From: Pseudomonadota bacterium
GTDB lineage: Bacteria; Pseudomonadota; Alphaproteobacteria; SHVZ01
Length of the DNA stretch: 64,000 nt
Assembly (NCBI GenBank): GCA_016195085.1
Contig: JACQAG010000022.1
Location: 74,700 to 138,699, forward strand
Direction of reading: 5' to 3'
The position numbers and the translations under genes were made by a program. Numbering within the stretch: the first letter of the stretch is position 1; every line of letters starts with the position of its first letter. Below, in pieces: positions 62,700-64,000 of the stretch. Under the pieces are notes generated by a model. It searched no databases. It was given only the letters and a program-made list of their open reading frames with translations, and had not been told where the DNA came from.

Positions 62700-63914
62700 T
62701 CAAAAGCCGGCCCGGCCGGACGGGAAGGTAAGGATTTCCACCGCCGCACCGGCCACCAGCGTCGGATCCAGGGGCGGGCGCACCACCAGGCAATCCGCCC
62801 GCACCATGAGCGAGAGCATGGAGGAATCCTGCTTCTCGAAGGGTGTCACCAAGAGGGCACCACCATCCCCATGGGCAAGGGTCGAGCGCAGGTAGTCCTG
62901 GCGGCGGTCGTTCGCCGGGAGCGCGCGGGTGAGGCGGGCGGTGGCGGTGGGCTGGGCCGTTTCCTTCAGGCCCATGAGCCGGTCGAGCGCCGGCTTCAGG
63001 AAAACCAGGCTGCAGACCAAGGTGGAGACGGGATTGCCCGGCAGGCCCAAGACCGGAACCCGGCCCATGCGGCCCCACATCAAGGGCTTGCCGGGGCGCA
63101 TGGCGATCTTCCAGAAGTCGACCGCCAATCCCTTTTGACCGAGGGCTTGCTGAACGAGATCGTGGTCGCCCACGGACGCGCCACCGGTGGTGATGAGGAG
63201 ATCGGCACCGGCGGCGTGGGCGGCGCGATCGACCAGGCTCTCGATCGTGTCGGCGGCGATGCCGAGCGAGATCGGCATCGCTCCCAAGGCCGCGATGAGG
63301 GCGGCAAGGGCAAAGCCGTTGGAGCTGACGATCTGGTTCGGGCCGAGGGGATCGCCGGGCCGCACCACCTCGTCTCCGGTGGCGAGGATCGCCACCTGCG
63401 GTCGGCGCCGGACCCTGAGCCAAGGCACGTTCATGGCGGCGGCGAGACCCACATCGCGGGCGCTCATGACGCGGCCGGCGGCAAGCCCGATTTCGCCCGC
63501 GCGGAAATCGAGCCCGGCCGGCCGGACGTAGCGGCCCTTGGGCGCGCTTTCGCCGACCACCACCGCCTCGCCCTCGCGCTTGGTGTCTTCCTGGATCACG
63601 ATCGCATCGGCGCCGGTGGGCAAGGGCGCGCCGGTGAAGATACGGACCGCCTCGCGCTCGCCCACGGCGCCCGCGAAGCTGGCGCCGGCCGGTATGGCAC
63701 CGACCACCTTGAGCCGGGCCGGAACGGTGGCGACGTCGGCGGCGCGCACGGCATAGCCGTCCATGGCCGAAACCGGCCATGGCGGCTGCGTCACCCGCGC
63801 CCGCACATCCTCCGCCAGCACCCGGCCGAGCGCCTCGGCGACGCCCACCTCTTCGACCCCGACGGGCTCGAGCCCGTCGAGGAGGCGCCGAAGCGCTTCG
63901 GCGACCGGGATCAT
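62700..63914 (-). CDS. moeA: Molybdopterin molybdenumtransferase MoeA
   Basis: MoeA inserts molybdate into adenylylated molybdopterin. The 404-residue protein has PPWPVSAMDGYAVRA near residue 45, FTGAPLPTGADAIVIQED near 92, IATGDEVV near 180 followed by SNGFALAALI, TTGGASVGDHD near 240 and LGLPGNPVSTLV near 290, and ends with the small C-terminal domain. The ATG at 63914 overlaps the moaC stop (ATGA); a GTG at 63926 is also in frame. The pair moaC-moeA before lexA is standard in alphaproteobacteria. Confidence 0.96.
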   Translation of the reverse strand: MIPVAEALRRLLDGLEPVGVEEVGVAEALGRVLAEDVRARVTQPPWPVSAMDGYAVRAADVATVPARLKVVGAIPAGASFAGAVGEREAVRIFTGAPLPTGADAIVIQEDTKREGEAVVVGESAPKGRYVRPAGLDFRAGEIGLAAGRVMSARDVGLAAAMNVPWLRVRRRPQVAILATGDEVVRPGDPLGPNQIVSSNGFALAALIAALGAMPISLGIAADTIESLVDRAAHAAGADLLITTGGASVGDHDLVQQALGQKGLAVDFWKIAMRPGKPLMWGRMGRVPVLGLPGNPVSTLVCSLVFLKPALDRLMGLKETAQPTATARLTRALPANDRRQDYLRSTLAHGDGGALLVTPFEKQDSSMLSLMVRADCLVVRPPLDPTLVAGAAVEILTFPSGRAGF

Positions 63915-64000
63915 GGCGCCGTCCACACTCCTGACTTGCCGCCGCTCTTGTGGGTGAGCCGGATGTCGGTGATGCGCATGCCGCGATCGATCGCCTTGCA
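63911..64000 (-). CDS. moaC: Cyclic pyranopterin monophosphate synthase MoaC, C-terminal end (cut by window edge)
   Basis: The last 29 codons of moaC are visible on the minus strand, reading CKAIDRGMRITDIRLTHKSG, then GKSGVWTAP and a TGA that overlaps the moeA ATG. KAIDRGM and LTHKSGGKSG are signatures of the MoaC C-terminus, which helps form cyclic pyranopterin monophosphate in molybdopterin synthesis. The rest lies beyond the window. Confidence 0.9.
   Translation of the reverse strand, partial: CKAIDRGMRITDIRLTHKSGGKSGVWTAP

Noticed and set aside
1-64000. CRISPR arrays, insertion sequences, prophage genes, rRNA or tRNA genes
   Set aside because: No regular spacer-repeat series, transposase, integrase, phage structural gene or convincing tRNA/rRNA sequence was seen on either strand.

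Overview
The window is a GC-rich stretch of an alphaproteobacterial chromosome. Support for that class comes from the plant-type glutamate-cysteine ligase next to ubiA and rsmE, LpxI instead of LpxH, a speF-type leader before a class III ornithine decarboxylase, a GTTC-N7-GTTC SOS box before lexA, and the gene order dnaE-rpsB-tsf-pyrH-frr-uppS-cdsA-dxr-rseP-bamA-skp-lpxD-fabZ-lpxA-lpxI-lpxB ... gltA-gltX-lexA-moeA-moaC. A Rhodospirillales-like lineage is plausible, but the sequence alone does not fix the order or genus.

Layout. 1-2619: ubiA (cut by the window edge), rsmE and gshA. 2696-3989: three overlapping genes for a cobalt-type nitrile hydratase/thiocyanate hydrolase-like enzyme whose beta subunit is split in two. 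4033-8644: TPR-methyltransferase, small proteins, Hsp20 and an ABC exporter. 8817-15185: a DapA-family protein, a leader RNA plus ornithine decarboxylase, an extensin-like lipoprotein, a ModA-like binding protein with a beta-propeller partner, and an amine/amino-acid oxidase. 15296-23782: a sugar or sugar-acid region with an SDR, a VOC protein, a four-gene family-1 ABC importer, a 2-hydroxyacid dehydrogenase and an IlvD/Edd dehydratase. 23973-43029: a double cold-shock protein, dnaE, then the conserved translation, isoprenoid, phospholipid, outer-membrane and lipid A block, densely packed with ATGA/GTGA overlaps. 43047-58871: an accessory stretch between lpxB and gltA, the point where many alphaproteobacteria have these two genes adjacent. 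58864-64000: gltA, gltX, lexA, moeA and the end of moaC.

The most coherent unusual system is the cluster at 45.9-57.0 kb. A GntR/FCD repressor gene lies between two operons transcribed away from it: one of six enzymes (SDR, PLP aminotransferase, alpha/beta hydrolase, M20 amidohydrolase, cupin, nucleoside hydrolase) and one with a class II aldolase and an ABC importer lacking its own ATPase. Both arms have a promoter whose -35 box is half of a TTGTATACAA-like operator. The enzyme set suggests uptake and breakdown of a nitrogen-containing, possibly N-glycosidic compound, but I cannot name the substrate.

Other points of interest are a palindromic repeat family read as protein in two genes, an arginine-rich upstream ORF with rare codons inside the speF-type leader, and the three-gene NHase/SCNase-like enzyme.
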